Notes under the pieces: generated by a model | What the model was told of the DNA's origin: nothing | Databases searched by the model: none | The model's input: only the letters and a program-made list of their open reading frames with translations | Made by a program: the position numbers and the translations under genes | Assembly: GCF_016767715.1 (NCBI RefSeq) | Contig: NZ_CP050145.1 | Coordinates: 496,001-560,000, forward strand | Length of the DNA: 64,000 bases | Source of the DNA: Mycobacteroides chelonae | GTDB lineage: Bacteria > Actinomycetota > Actinomycetes > Mycobacteriales > Mycobacteriaceae | Direction of reading: 5' to 3' | Shown here: positions 29,413-40,229 of the stretch, in pieces | Layout of the letters: every line of letters begins with the position of its first letter | How positions within the stretch are numbered: position 1 is the first letter of the stretch

Positions 29413-30633
29413 ATGACTACTTTCGCACCTGCCAACAAGCAGAAGAACCAGAAGAAGCCGACCACGTACGCACCCCCGGCCAGGCCGAATGATCTCAAGA
29501 AACTGCCTTCCGAGCAGATCGAAGAGTTCGGCAAGGAAATGGACGCCCTGCGTGCCCGCATCGTCGCCGACCTCGGCGAAAAGGATGCCAACTACATCCG
29601 CGACATCGTGAGCAAGCAGAAGAAGCTTGAAGTCGCCGGCCGCGCGCTGCTGTGGGCCGGCTGGTTCCCGCCGGCTTGGTTGGGAGGAGTCGTAGCGCTT
29701 TCCCTCTCCAAGATCATCGACAACATGGAGATCGGGCACAACGTCATGCATGGCCAGTACGACTGGATGCAGGACCCGGCTCTCACGTCCAAGAACTTCG
29801 ACTGGGACAACACCATCCACGCCGACAGCTGGCTGTACACGCACAACTACGTGCACCACACCTTCACCAACATCGTCGGCAAAGACCACGACGCCGAGGG
29901 TTACGGCGTCATGCGCATGACCGAGGAGCAGCCGTGGCACCCGATCTGGCTGCTCAACCCCGTCTTCTGTGCCACCCTGCAGATCTTCTTCCAGTGGGGG
30001 ACCGCGCTCCAGGAGCTCGAGTCGGAGAAGTTCTTCAAGGGTGAGAAGTCGTGGTCCGACATGAAAGAAGGACTTGCTAGGTTCCGCGCGAAGGCTGGCA
30101 AGCAGGCGCTCAAGGACTACGTCATCTTCCCGCTGCTCTCGGGTCCGGGCGCGCCGTTCACCTTCCTCGGAAACATGGCGGCCAACCTGGTCCGCAACCT
30201 GTGGGCATCGTCGGTGATCTGGTGCGGCCACTTCCCTGAAGAGGTTCAGACGTTCTCGATCGAAGAGACCGAGGACGAGAGCCATGCCGCTTGGTACTAC
30301 CGCCAGATCCTCGGCTCGGCCAACTTCACCGGTTGGAAGGGCATCGACATCCTGTCGGGCAACCTGAGCTATCAGATCGAGCACCACCTGTTCCCCGACC
30401 TCCCCGCGTACCGCTATGCGGAGATTGCGGTGGAGGTCCGTGCGATATGCGAGAAGTACGGCATCGCGTACCACGAGGCTTCGATGGCGAAGCAGCTGGG
30501 AAGTGTCTACAAGAAGGTGTTCAAGCTTTCGTTCCCGGACAACTTCTTCCAGAAGTCGCCGATTGCAACGGTTGCAGACATCATCACCTTCCCTGTGCGG
30601 ATGGTGAGGCGCCAGTTTCGGGCCGCTGCCTGA
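29413..30633 (+). CDS. desA3: Membrane acyl-CoA desaturase (DesA3-like)
   Basis: A 406-residue fatty acid desaturase with the three di-iron histidine boxes: H109-NVM-H113, H144-NYV-HH149 and Q321-IEHH325. Hydrophobic segments lie around residues 78-100 and 215-240. DesA3 makes oleoyl-CoA from stearoyl-CoA (family knowledge). It follows the reductase by 45 bases with a GGAGACACG ribosome region, which makes them an operon. Which chain length this enzyme uses cannot be read, and more than one DesA3-like gene may exist in the genome. Confidence 0.9.
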   Translation: MTTFAPANKQKNQKKPTTYAPPARPNDLKKLPSEQIEEFGKEMDALRARIVADLGEKDANYIRDIVSKQKKLEVAGRALLWAGWFPPAWLGGVVALSLSKIIDNMEIGHNVMHGQYDWMQDPALTSKNFDWDNTIHADSWLYTHNYVHHTFTNIVGKDHDAEGYGVMRMTEEQPWHPIWLLNPVFCATLQIFFQWGTALQELESEKFFKGEKSWSDMKEGLARFRAKAGKQALKDYVIFPLLSGPGAPFTFLGNMAANLVRNLWASSVIWCGHFPEEVQTFSIEETEDESHAAWYYRQILGSANFTGWKGIDILSGNLSYQIEHHLFPDLPAYRYAEIAVEVRAICEKYGIAYHEASMAKQLGSVYKKVFKLSFPDNFFQKSPIATVADIITFPVRMVRRQFRAAA

Positions 30634-30639
30634 GCATTG

Positions 30640-30672
30640 CCACAAGCCGGCCTCCCAACGGCTGGCTTGTGG
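30640..30672 (+). terminator. Hairpin after the desaturase gene
   Basis: CCACAAGCCGGC (30640-30651) pairs with GCTGGCTTGTGG (30661-30672) with one G-T wobble and a nine-base loop. It begins seven bases after the stop and has no T-run; it is likely the operon terminator. Confidence 0.8.
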
Positions 30673-30722
30673 GGGCGGAGACGAAGTGCCAGTGCGGAAT
30701 TGAAGCCTTCGGTGGGACGTGC

Positions 30723-31088
30723 TTAGTCAGGCGGCAGTGGGACGATGCGGTCCTGACAATTCACGGTCTTCTCGCCGTCGTTGGACAAGACGGTCTGCCC
30801 GTCCACCAGAATCCGGCAATAGATGTGCCCCGAGCCCCAGATCGCCGTCACCTGCTTGACAGTGTCCTGGTACGGCCAGGCCACCGTCACCGACCATGGC
30901 AGCTTGACGTCGCTGACGGACTGAGGCGTTCCGTTGTAGCCGCCGTAGCTGATGGTGCCGGCCTCGGGTGCCTTGCCGGCCGCCCACACCAGGTAGGTCA
31001 CCTTGGGGGGCGCAGCCTGCGCGGTCCCGGGGAGGGCCAGGCCAACGACTGCGGTTGCCGCGGTTACCGCTGCCAGGGTTCGCTTCAC
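30723..31088 (-). CDS. Secreted MmpS-like protein
   Basis: A 121-residue protein with a cleavable signal peptide (basic start MKRTLAAVTAATAVV, cleavage near AQA-AP). The mature part resembles the C-terminal domain of MmpS proteins: TYLVWAAG, AGTISYGGYNG, LPWSVTV and GHIYCRILVDGQTV followed by a final Cys that could pair with the first. MmpS proteins are membrane-anchored partners of MmpL lipid exporters. This one appears fully secreted, with no mmpL nearby. It is a paralogue of the next gene. Confidence 0.72.
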   Translation of the reverse strand: MKRTLAAVTAATAVVGLALPGTAQAAPPKVTYLVWAAGKAPEAGTISYGGYNGTPQSVSDVKLPWSVTVAWPYQDTVKQVTAIWGSGHIYCRILVDGQTVLSNDGEKTVNCQDRIVPLPPD

Positions 31089-31169
31089 GATGTCCTCCCG
31101 GTTCAGGCTTTGGGCCGGAAGTTATCACGACGGCCGCGGGCAATGGGCCGATTCGTCACACGGCGGGCG

Positions 31170-31625
31170 TCACTGATCGCGGCTGCATGGGTCGCCGGGC
31201 ACCTTGCTCAAGATGCCCACGATGGAGCCTGAGTTTCCGCGCTGGCAATGCTCGCGGGGCACGCCGTCGGTGGCGTAGCTGCAGGTGGCCAGCTCCACGC
31301 GATCATCCTCGTCGACCACCTGGCCGTCGATGAGGATCTGGCAGAAGATGCGCGGACCGTCCCCGGTGTTGTACCCGGTGACATTGATCAGGGGGTGCTT
31401 GGTGTCATCTGTCCAGGTGATGTCCTTGCCCCACGGCAACTGCGGATTCATGGCACCGCGGCGGCCGCCGTCGGCATCGTTGTAGCCGATGGTTGCCGCG
31501 ACCAGTGGGCCGTATTCCGCCCAGACTCGGTACGTCACCGTTTTGGGCGCCGCGTGTGCGGCAGGAGCGGTCAGCACCGCGCCCATCGTGGCCACCGCCG
31601 CCATGCAGGTGAAGAGCCGTTGCAT
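31170..31625 (-). CDS. Secreted MmpS-like protein, paralogue of the neighbouring gene
   Basis: A 151-residue protein with a signal peptide ending near AHA-AP. The mature domain repeats the pattern of its neighbour: TYRVWAEY, AATIGYNDADGG, LPWGKDI, then FCQILIDGQVVDED and a Cys. A C-terminal extension of about 30 residues adds two more cysteines (REHCQRG and PGDPCSRDQ). The two genes are 81 bases apart on the same strand and are probably a duplication within the inserted segment. Function is unknown. Confidence 0.72.
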   Translation of the reverse strand: MQRLFTCMAAVATMGAVLTAPAAHAAPKTVTYRVWAEYGPLVAATIGYNDADGGRRGAMNPQLPWGKDITWTDDTKHPLINVTGYNTGDGPRIFCQILIDGQVVDEDDRVELATCSYATDGVPREHCQRGNSGSIVGILSKVPGDPCSRDQ

Positions 31626-31642
31626 GGGCGCAAGCTAACACG

Positions 31643-31690
31643 AAAAAAGCGAGGGCCCGAGACGGCAGATCGCCGTTCCGGGCCCTCGCT
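31643..31690 (-). terminator. Intrinsic terminator of lpqE
   Basis: AGCGAGGGCCCG (31648-31659) pairs with CGGGCCCTCGCT (31679-31690), with an inner ACGGC/GCCGT stem. On the minus strand it is followed by six T (A-run at 31643-31648). It starts 12 bases after the lpqE stop and is a textbook Rho-independent terminator. Confidence 0.92.
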
Positions 31691-31701
31691 GTGCGACTGT
31701 G

Positions 31702-32421
31702 TTAGTGTCCGCCGCCCTCGTGGCCTTCCTCATTGGCGGTGTGCTGGCGAGGTGCACTCGGACCGGCGTCGATGGGCACCGCGACGGTGACCTCTCCGGC
31801 CTTCTCGAAGGTGAAGGTGAATCGGTACGTGAGGCCGTCGGCCAGATCCTTCGTCAGTTGTAGCTGAGCCTTGCCGTGCTTGATCGTCGGGTCAGAGGCG
31901 GCCTGCGGCTTGGGCTCTGGTGCCTTGACCTCCGTCGTGGCGGCTCCGGGCTCGGTGGAGACGGTGGCACCGTGCTCCCCGTTGCTGCCTTCTGCGCCGG
32001 CGGCCTCGGGTCCCTTGGCCTCGGATGCGGGCTCCTGGCCTTCGGCGGCCCCGACGAACAGGCGGCCGGTCGCCGGGATCTCGCTGTCGCCGCTCAGGGT
32101 CACCTTGCCGATGTCGTCCGGAGAGGAAACTGCGGTGAGCTTGTCGTTGACATCCGCTGATTCATTCGTGATGACCAGAACCAGCTCGGCTTTCTGCCCG
32201 GCACGCTGCTTCACCGGGTCCGGGGTGCCGACGAGGTGGATGTTGCGCAACGCCAGCTTGCCGAGGTTGGCACTACCGCCGTTGATCGCCGAGGACTGGT
32301 TCGCTGTCTGCGAGATCTGCCCCGAGCCGCAGCCGGTGAGGGCAGTCGCGAGAACCGCGGCGCCAAGAAGTGTCGTCACGCGAGCGGTGCTGCGATGGGA
32401 CCGAGTGCGAAACACAGGCAT
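31702..32421 (-). CDS. lpqE: Lipoprotein LpqE
   Basis: A 239-residue lipoprotein with lipobox ALTGC (Cys near residue 31) followed by the conserved SGQISQTANQSSAINGG seen in M. tuberculosis LpqE. The mature domain resembles PCuAC-like copper-chaperone folds. It contains an inserted Glu/Ala/Pro-rich stretch (about 125-180) that M. tuberculosis LpqE lacks. LpqE is linked to the Clp/CarD region in many mycobacteria, but its function is not established. Divergent from carD. Confidence 0.88.
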   Translation of the reverse strand: MPVFRTRSHRSTARVTTLLGAAVLATALTGCGSGQISQTANQSSAINGGSANLGKLALRNIHLVGTPDPVKQRAGQKAELVLVITNESADVNDKLTAVSSPDDIGKVTLSGDSEIPATGRLFVGAAEGQEPASEAKGPEAAGAEGSNGEHGATVSTEPGAATTEVKAPEPKPQAASDPTIKHGKAQLQLTKDLADGLTYRFTFTFEKAGEVTVAVPIDAGPSAPRQHTANEEGHEGGGH

Positions 32422-33943
<1,522 letters not shown>

Positions 33944-33947
<4 letters not shown>

Positions 33948-34420
33948 GCGCATTGCCCCGGGTGGGCATCGGCACCGATGTACACCCAATAGAGGCGGGC
34001 AAGCAATGCTGGTTGCTGGGGCTTTTGTTCCCCGATGCGGATGGCTGCGAGGGACATTCGGACGGTGACGTCGCCGCCCACGCGCTGTGCGATGCGCTGC
34101 TTTCGGCGGCCGGACTGGGCGATGTGGGTGCGGTGTTCGGAACCGGCCAGCCCGAATGGTCGGGTGTCAGCGGGGCGAAGATGCTGACCCACGTGCGGGA
34201 GCTGCTGCACGACAGCGGTTTCCAGATCGGTAACGCCGCAGTTCAGGTCATCGGGAATCGCCCGAAGATCGGGCCGCGCCGGGCCGAGGCCCAGGAGCTA
34301 CTGTCGGGCCTCCTCGGAGCACCGGTTTCGGTTTCGGCGACTACAACCGACGGGCTGGGTCTGACCGGACGCGGCGAGGGCTTGGCCGCGGTGGCAACGG
34401 CGCTCGTCACAGCGCTGTAA
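33944..34420 (+). CDS. ispF: 2-C-methyl-D-erythritol 2,4-cyclodiphosphate synthase
   Basis: A 158-residue IspF that converts CDP-ME 2-phosphate to the cyclodiphosphate. The metal-binding [12 protein letters not shown] (Asp and His), [17 protein letters not shown] and the C-terminal [19 protein letters not shown] are typical. ATG 33944 overlaps the ispD stop, so the two MEP enzymes are coupled. IspE lies elsewhere. Acts as a trimer in the cytoplasm. Confidence 0.97.
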
Positions 34421-34431
34421 GCTCGCTGGTC

Positions 34432-35841
34432 GTGACCGGTCACGCTCCGCTTCGGCTGTACGACACCCGTGTGGGTGCCGTGCGTGACTTCGTGCCTTTG
34501 CAGCCCGGGTCCGTCTCCATCTACCTGTGCGGGGCAACTGTGCAGGGTCTGCCCCATATTGGGCACGTCCGCAGCGGCGTCGCGTTCGATGTGCTGCGTC
34601 GCTGGCTCACCGCCCGCGCCTATGACGTCCTGTTCGTTCGCAATGTCACCGATATCGACGACAAGATCCTGAACAAGGCGGCCGATGCCGGCCGGCCATG
34701 GTGGGAGTGGGCGGCCACCTATGAGCGCGCTTTCGACCAGGCCTACGACGCGCTCGGAGTGCTGCCTCCTTCGGTGTCCCCACGGGCGACGGGCCATATC
34801 ACCCAGATGGTCGAGCTGATCGAGCGACTCATCGACACCGGGCACGCCTACGCCAGCGGCGGCGACGTCTACTTCGACGTGCTGAGCTATCCGGAGTACG
34901 GGCAACTGTCCGGACACAAGATCGACGACGTGCACCAGGGCGAGGGTGTCGCGACCGGCAAGCGTGACCCGCGGGACTTCACCCTGTGGAAGGGCGCCAA
35001 ACCCGGTGAGCCGTCGTGGCCCACTCCGTGGGGACCCGGACGACCGGGCTGGCACACCGAGTGCGTGGCGATGTGCGAGTCATACCTGGGCCCGGAGTTC
35101 GATATTCACGCGGGCGGCATGGATCTGATCTTCCCGCATCACGAGAACGAGATTGCGCAGAGCCGTGCTGCCGGCGACGGATTCGCACGCTACTGGCTGC
35201 ACAACGGCTGGGTCACCATGGGTGGCGAGAAGATGAGCAAGTCGTTGGGCAATGTGTTGTCCATTCCGGCTGTGCTGCAACGAGTCCGGGCTGTCGAGCT
35301 GCGCTACTACCTCGGTAGCGCGCACTACCGCTCCATGCTCGAATACTCCGAGACCGCGCTCGCGGACGCGGTCAAGGCCTACTGCGGTATCGAAGACTTC
35401 CTGCACCGGGTGCGGATCCGGGTCGGCGACGTCCCGGTTGGTACCTGGACTCCTGGCTTCGCAGCGGCTCTGGATGACGACCTGTCGGTGCCGATCGCGT
35501 TGGCAGAGGTGCATTCCACGCGCGCGGACGGAAACCGGGCACTGGATGCCGGTGACCACGAGGGCGCGCTATCGGCGGCGTCGAGCGTCCGCGCCATGAT
35601 GTCGATTCTCGGATGTGACCCGCTCAACGAGCGCTGGGAGACGCGTGACGAGACGTCCGCCGCACTGAATGCCGTCGACGTGCTGGTGACGGCCGAGCTA
35701 GAGCGGCGGGGAACCGCTCGGGCAGAGAAGGATTGGGCACTCGCAGACGAGATCCGGGACCGGCTCAAGCGGGCGGGCCTGGAGATCACCGATACCGCAG
35801 ACGGCCCTCAGTGGTCCCTTACGAGTAGTGACGAAGAGTAG
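34432..35841 (+). CDS. cysS: Cysteinyl-tRNA synthetase
   Basis: A 469-residue class I synthetase. The HIGH motif is [15 protein letters not shown] near residue 36, and zinc-binding Cys/His lie around YLCGATV and [11 protein letters not shown]. The KMSKS motif is [10 protein letters not shown] near residue 267, and the C-terminal helical anticodon domain is present. The start is GTG 34432, 11 bases after ispF. Placement between ispF and the SpoU methyltransferase matches M. tuberculosis cysS1, not the mycothiol ligase MshC. Confidence 0.97.
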   Translation: MTGHAPLRLYDTRVGAVRDFVPLQPGSVSIYLCGATVQGLPHIGHVRSGVAFDVLRRWLTARAYDVLFVRNVTDIDDKILNKAADAGRPWWEWAATYERAFDQAYDALGVLPPSVSPRATGHITQMVELIERLIDTGHAYASGGDVYFDVLSYPEYGQLSGHKIDDVHQGEGVATGKRDPRDFTLWKGAKPGEPSWPTPWGPGRPGWHTECVAMCESYLGPEFDIHAGGMDLIFPHHENEIAQSRAAGDGFARYWLHNGWVTMGGEKMSKSLGNVLSIPAVLQRVRAVELRYYLGSAHYRSMLEYSETALADAVKAYCGIEDFLHRVRIRVGDVPVGTWTPGFAAALDDDLSVPIALAEVHSTRADGNRALDAGDHEGALSAASSVRAMMSILGCDPLNERWETRDETSAALNAVDVLVTAELERRGTARAEKDWALADEIRDRLKRAGLEITDTADGPQWSLTSSDEE

Positions 35842-35843
35842 CA

Positions 35844-36791
35844 ATGGCAGGAAATTCCCAGCGCCGCGGCGCGGTACGTAAGCCCGGCACCAAGAAGGGC
35901 CCCACTGTCGGCTCCGGCGGTGTACGCCGACGGGGCCTGGAGGGCAAGGGCGCGACACCTCCGGCCGAACAGCGGACGAAGCATCCAGCTGCCAAACGTG
36001 CTGCTGTGCAACGGAAGATCACCGATGCCAAGCAGCGTCGGCTGAAGCAGGGCGACGAGTCCGAGATGGTGCTGGGACGCAACCCGGTGCTCGAATGCCT
36101 GCGCACGGGTGTGCCGGCAACGGCGTTATATGTCGCCGTCGGCGCCGACAACGACGAGCGACTCACCGAATCCGTGTCGCTGGCGGCCGATGCCGGTATC
36201 GCGATCCTAGAAGTGCCGCGGCCCGACCTGGACCGCATGAGCACCAACGGGTTGCACCAGGGGCTTGCCCTGCAGGTCCCTCCGTATCGATACGCCCATC
36301 CCGACGATCTGCTGGCCCGCGCGCGTGCGGAGGCGCAGCCGGCACTATTGGTGGCACTGGACAACATCTCGGACCCGCGCAATCTGGGCGCCATCGTGCG
36401 CTCCGTGGCTGCCTTCGGGGGGCACGGGGTTGTCATTCCGCAGCGGCGAAGTGCATCGGTCACCGCTGTTGCATGGCGAACCAGCGCTGGTGCGGCGGCG
36501 CGCCTTCCGGTCGCGCGCGCCACGAATCTGACACGCACACTCAAGGATTGGCAGGACAAGGGTCTCACCATTGTCGGACTTGACGCCGGCGGAGATACCG
36601 AGCTCGATGACCTCGACGGCGCGGGCGATATCGCTGTGGTCGTTGGATCAGAGGGCAAGGGTCTGTCCCAGCTGGTCCGTAAGACCTGCGACGCGGTGGT
36701 GTCGATCCCCATGGCCGGGCCGGTCGAATCGTTGAACGCGTCGGTGGCCGCCGGCGTGGTGCTCGCGGAGATCGCGCGCCAGCGGCGCTGA
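35844..36791 (+). CDS. rlmB: 23S rRNA 2'-O-ribose methyltransferase, RlmB-type (SpoU/TrmH)
   Basis: A 315-residue protein with a basic low-complexity N terminus (about 1-70, many Arg/Lys/Pro), a substrate-binding domain ([14 protein letters not shown]) and a SPOUT knot. The knot motifs are [29 protein letters not shown] and [23 protein letters not shown]. RlmB-type enzymes methylate G2251 of 23S rRNA, though other SpoU targets cannot be excluded. The ATG is two bases after the cysS stop. Confidence 0.92.
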   Translation: MAGNSQRRGAVRKPGTKKGPTVGSGGVRRRGLEGKGATPPAEQRTKHPAAKRAAVQRKITDAKQRRLKQGDESEMVLGRNPVLECLRTGVPATALYVAVGADNDERLTESVSLAADAGIAILEVPRPDLDRMSTNGLHQGLALQVPPYRYAHPDDLLARARAEAQPALLVALDNISDPRNLGAIVRSVAAFGGHGVVIPQRRSASVTAVAWRTSAGAAARLPVARATNLTRTLKDWQDKGLTIVGLDAGGDTELDDLDGAGDIAVVVGSEGKGLSQLVRKTCDAVVSIPMAGPVESLNASVAAGVVLAEIARQRR

Positions 36792-36883
36792 TTGCTTCGT
36801 GCCGCGAAGGCATCTGTGTACGGAAGATGGCTGTTTGGTGTACGCGAGTGCCTTCCCGGTGCGAGTGGCATAGCCTCATCGCC

Positions 36884-37882
36884 ATGAAGCGCTTGGCTGC
36901 CGTTCTCGCAGTTACCCTGGCACTGACGTCCTGTGGCAATAAGGACGCGGCGTCTTTTGATCTGCAGGCGCACCGGGGCGGGCGCGGTGAAACCACCGAA
37001 GAATCATTGCGCGCCTTCGCGAAAGCACTTGAACTCGGGGTGAGCACTCTCGAGCTCGACATCGTCATCTCCAAGGACCACAAACCCATGGTCTGGCACG
37101 ATCCGGTGATCGATTCCGCGAAATGCTCAGATACTGCCCCGGTGACACCGGGTGACCCACAGTTCCCTTATGTCGGAAAGCTGGTGAAAGACCTGACTTC
37201 CGATCAGTTGCGCACCCTGGACTGCGGCAAGCTGCTCAAGGATTTTCCACAGGCAGAGGTAGTGAAGAACGACAGGATTGCTTTGCTACCCGAGGTTTTC
37301 GCCCTCGCGGATTCCTATCATGCCGATGTGCGGTACAACATCGAGACGAAGGTGGAGGCCGCTGAACCTCAGAAATCGGCGGAACCGCAGGTGTTTGTCG
37401 ACGTCATTCTCGGGGCTATTCGGGCGGCGGGCAAGGTCGACAAAGCCGAAATTCAGAGCTTCGACTGGCGCACGCTGCCGATGACCAAGCGAGCCGAACC
37501 GGGTATCCCACTTGTCGCGCTCTGGGACGAGACCACCTGGTATCCGGGCTCGCCGTGGCTCGGTGGAGTGGATCCCGCGGTCGTCAAGGAGTCGATTGAC
37601 GGGGCCAAGCAGATAGGTGCCACCATCTTGTCGCCGGGATACACCGTGCCCTATGGAGGCAAGGTGGGTGATCCGGGTTTCACACTGGTCGCCGACAAGA
37701 AGTTCGTCGAGAAGGCACACGCTTTGGGGCTCAAGGTCATTCCGTGGACCATCAACGACGCCGAGACCATGAAGGCGCAGATCGACGCCGGTGCCGACGG
37801 GATAATCAGCGACTACCCGACGATCCTGCGGAAGGTGTTGGCAGAGAAGGGTTTGGCGCTGCCACCGGCTTATCACCGCTAA
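36884..37882 (+). CDS. Glycerophosphodiester phosphodiesterase-family lipoprotein
   Basis: A 332-residue exported lipoprotein (signal peptide ending in LALTSC, Cys near residue 18) with a GDPD TIM barrel. The catalytic HRG (QAHRGGRGETTEESLRAF) is present, with ETTEES where most family members have PENT. ELDIVISKDHKPMVWHD supplies the metal ligands, and WTINDAE lies late. It probably releases alcohols from glycerophosphodiesters at the cell surface. ATG 36884 gives the standard signal peptide. It converges with pxpA, overlapping four bases. Confidence 0.88.
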   Translation: MKRLAAVLAVTLALTSCGNKDAASFDLQAHRGGRGETTEESLRAFAKALELGVSTLELDIVISKDHKPMVWHDPVIDSAKCSDTAPVTPGDPQFPYVGKLVKDLTSDQLRTLDCGKLLKDFPQAEVVKNDRIALLPEVFALADSYHADVRYNIETKVEAAEPQKSAEPQVFVDVILGAIRAAGKVDKAEIQSFDWRTLPMTKRAEPGIPLVALWDETTWYPGSPWLGGVDPAVVKESIDGAKQIGATILSPGYTVPYGGKVGDPGFTLVADKKFVEKAHALGLKVIPWTINDAETMKAQIDAGADGIISDYPTILRKVLAEKGLALPPAYHR

Positions 37883-38595
37883 ACGAACGGGGCCAGCTCG
37901 ATTCCGTTGGCTGTCAGCGCCGCGCGCACGGTCCGTGCGATTGTCACGGCGTCCGGGGAATCGCCGTGTACGCATATCGATTCGGCAGTTTTGCTCAGGG
38001 CGGGAATGCGCGCCGCGACCGCAGCGGGATCGTGCAACACCGCCCCCGGTTCGCCGCGCGGTACCAGGGTGCCGTCCTCTCGGTAGGCCCGGTCGGCGAA
38101 GGCCTCGGTCACCACGCGCAACCCTAATTCGCGCGCACGGTCCCCGAACGCACTGTGCGGCAGTGTCAGCACCGGAAAGGCGGGGTTCACGTCGCGTACC
38201 GCGCGCGCAACCGCGTCCGCTTGCACCTCATGATGAACAATTGTGTTGTACAGCGCACCATGCGGTTTCACATAGGTCACGGACGACCCGACCGTGCGGG
38301 CCAACGCATCCAATGCGCCGATCTGGTACACCACGTCGGCGTAGAGGTCGTCTGCGGCGATATCGATGAACCGGCGGCCAAAGCCCGCCAGATCACGGTA
38401 GCCGACCTGCGCGCCGATGCGGATACCCCGAGCGGCAGCGGCGCGGCAGGTGCGATGCAATGTCGCAGGATCGCCCGCATGGAAGCCACAGGCGAGGTTT
38501 GCGCTTGTGACCACGTCGAGCATCGCCTCATCGTCGCCCAGGCGCCAGGCACCGAATCCTTCACCAAGGTCGGCATTCAGGTCGATGCGCGTCAC
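37879..38595 (-). CDS. pxpA: 5-oxoprolinase subunit PxpA (LamB/YcsF family)
   Basis: A 238-residue LamB/YcsF protein with the N-terminal DLNADLGEGFG, ANLACGFHAGDPATL and the KPHGALYN motif of the family. PxpA works with PxpB and PxpC to hydrolyse 5-oxoproline with ATP (family knowledge). pxpBC are not next to it in this window. It shares its strand with the zinc importer genes upstream, 18 bases away, which may be co-transcription without a functional tie. Confidence 0.92.
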   Translation of the reverse strand: MTRIDLNADLGEGFGAWRLGDDEAMLDVVTSANLACGFHAGDPATLHRTCRAAAARGIRIGAQVGYRDLAGFGRRFIDIAADDLYADVVYQIGALDALARTVGSSVTYVKPHGALYNTIVHHEVQADAVARAVRDVNPAFPVLTLPHSAFGDRARELGLRVVTEAFADRAYREDGTLVPRGEPGAVLHDPAAVAARIPALSKTAESICVHGDSPDAVTIARTVRAALTANGIELAPFV

Positions 38596-38613
38596 CGTGC
38601 GAGCCTAGCCCGC

Positions 38614-39444
38614 TCAGGCCTGCCGATATCGCCCGATGACCCGGCAGAGCAGGTAGATCGATACCGCGATCATGGTGACAAAGACCGAGATCGGCACCCC
38701 TGGCGCCAACGACAACACGATGCCACCGACCGCGGCGATCTCGGCGAAGAGGATCGACAGGCCGATGGCGCGCGCCGGGGACGAGGTGATGCGAGCGGCG
38801 GCCGCCGCGGGTGTGATGAGCAGCGACATCACCAGTAGCGCGCCGACGATCTGCACACCCTGTGCCGCGGTGAGGCCTACGAGGGCCGCGAACACGATGC
38901 CCAAGGTGCGAACCGGCACTCCGCGCGCCTCGGCCACATCGGGGTCGACGGTGGCGAACAGCATCGGCCGGTAGGTGACGGCCAGCACCACGCCCACCAC
39001 GAGGCTCACGACGACGAGCATCAGCAGCCCGCTGTATCCGACGCCGACGATCTGTCCGGTCAGAAGTGCGAAGTTGGTGCCGGTGCGTCCCGGGTACAGA
39101 TGGATGAAAAGCACTGCCAGCCCCAGCCCAAAGGCCATGACGACACCGATTGAGGAGTCGCGATCCTTGGTGCGCTGCCCGAGGATCCCGAAAAGGATTG
39201 CCGCGACCACGCTTCCGAGGAGTGCGCCGGTTCCGACATTGGCACCGGCCAGCAGCGCTGCTGCGGCACCGGTCAGTGACAACTCGCTGGAGCCGTGGAC
39301 GGCGAAAGACATCTGGCGCATGATCACGAAGGGGCCGATGAGCCCGGCCAGCAATCCCAGCAGAGCGGCCGCGAGGATCGCCTGCTGCACGAAGTCGCGC
39401 CCGAGCAGATCGGCGGTGAGTGAGAGATTGAAGAAGTTATTCAT
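38614..39444 (-). CDS. znuB: Zinc ABC transporter permease ZnuB
   Basis: A 276-residue ABC-3 family permease with seven to eight membrane segments and the family signature around SLVVGVVLAVTYRPMLFATVDPDVAEARGVPVR. The ATG at 39444 (MNNFFNLSLTADLLGRDF) is preferred to a longer frame that reads into znuC. It overlaps the znuC stop by eight bases. Third gene of the znuACB operon. Confidence 0.92.
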   Translation of the reverse strand: MNNFFNLSLTADLLGRDFVQQAILAAALLGLLAGLIGPFVIMRQMSFAVHGSSELSLTGAAAALLAGANVGTGALLGSVVAAILFGILGQRTKDRDSSIGVVMAFGLGLAVLFIHLYPGRTGTNFALLTGQIVGVGYSGLLMLVVVSLVVGVVLAVTYRPMLFATVDPDVAEARGVPVRTLGIVFAALVGLTAAQGVQIVGALLVMSLLITPAAAAARITSSPARAIGLSILFAEIAAVGGIVLSLAPGVPISVFVTMIAVSIYLLCRVIGRYRQA

Positions 39445-40222
39445 GGGCGTGCTCGGCGCACTCTGACGTGAGCTGCTGGTTTTCGCCCACCACCACGTAC
39501 TGATCACGTACCTTCACCACGTCGATCTGCGCGCGGTATAGCCGTGACAACGTCTCCGTCGTCATCACCTCGTCGACGGTGCCGATCTGGAAGCGTCCGT
39601 CCACCAGGTACAGGATTCTGTCGACATACGGCACGATCGGATTGATCTCGTGCGTCACGAACAGCACCGCCGTCTGTGCGCTCCTGCGCCGTTTGTCGAT
39701 CAGGGCGCAAATCTGTTGTGCACTAGCCGGATCCAGGTTCAACAGCGGCTCGTCGCAGAGGAGTAGCGCGGGATCGCCCGCCAGTGCCTGCGCGATGCGT
39801 ACCCGCTGTAGCTCACCTCCGGACAGCGACGAGACTGCCTTGGTGGCCAGGTGGGTCGCGTCGACCTGATCCAGTGCGAGTTTGATCGCCTCACGCTGGC
39901 GCGCGCGGCGGGCGCCGTTGAACGCCGCCAAACCCCAACGATGCCCGTCGATTCCGAGGCCGACAAGATCCTCCGCGCGCAGAATCAGCGCGTTGTCGGC
40001 GAGCCGGTGCTGGGGGACGTACCCGAGTTCGCCGGTGACACTCATGGTGCCTCGGGTGAGTGGCACCTGCCCCAGCAGCAGGCGCAGCAGCGAGGTCTTC
40101 CCGGAACCGTTGGGGCCCAATACCGCGATGAACTCACCGGGTTCGACCGTGAGATCCAGATCCTGCCACAGGGTGCGTCCGCCGCGATTGAGCGATGCAT
40201 TGCACAGCGTCGCGGTACTCAT
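39437..40222 (-). CDS. znuC: Zinc ABC transporter ATP-binding protein ZnuC
   Basis: A 261-residue ABC ATPase with Walker A LGPNGSGKTSLLRLLL, signature LSGGELQRVRIAQAL and Walker B ALLLCDEPLLNLDPAS. The C-terminal tail has several His and Glu residues (SECAEHAHE). Between znuA and znuB in the operon; the znuA stop is seven bases upstream of its start. Confidence 0.92.
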   Translation of the reverse strand: MSTATLCNASLNRGGRTLWQDLDLTVEPGEFIAVLGPNGSGKTSLLRLLLGQVPLTRGTMSVTGELGYVPQHRLADNALILRAEDLVGLGIDGHRWGLAAFNGARRARQREAIKLALDQVDATHLATKAVSSLSGGELQRVRIAQALAGDPALLLCDEPLLNLDPASAQQICALIDKRRRSAQTAVLFVTHEINPIVPYVDRILYLVDGRFQIGTVDEVMTTETLSRLYRAQIDVVKVRDQYVVVGENQQLTSECAEHAHE

Positions 40223-40229
40223 TCGGCCA

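Noticed and set aside
28231..30645. An 804-residue open frame on the minus strand
   Set aside because: It is antisense to the reductase and desaturase genes, whose motifs are unambiguous. Its composition is that of a high-GC shadow frame.
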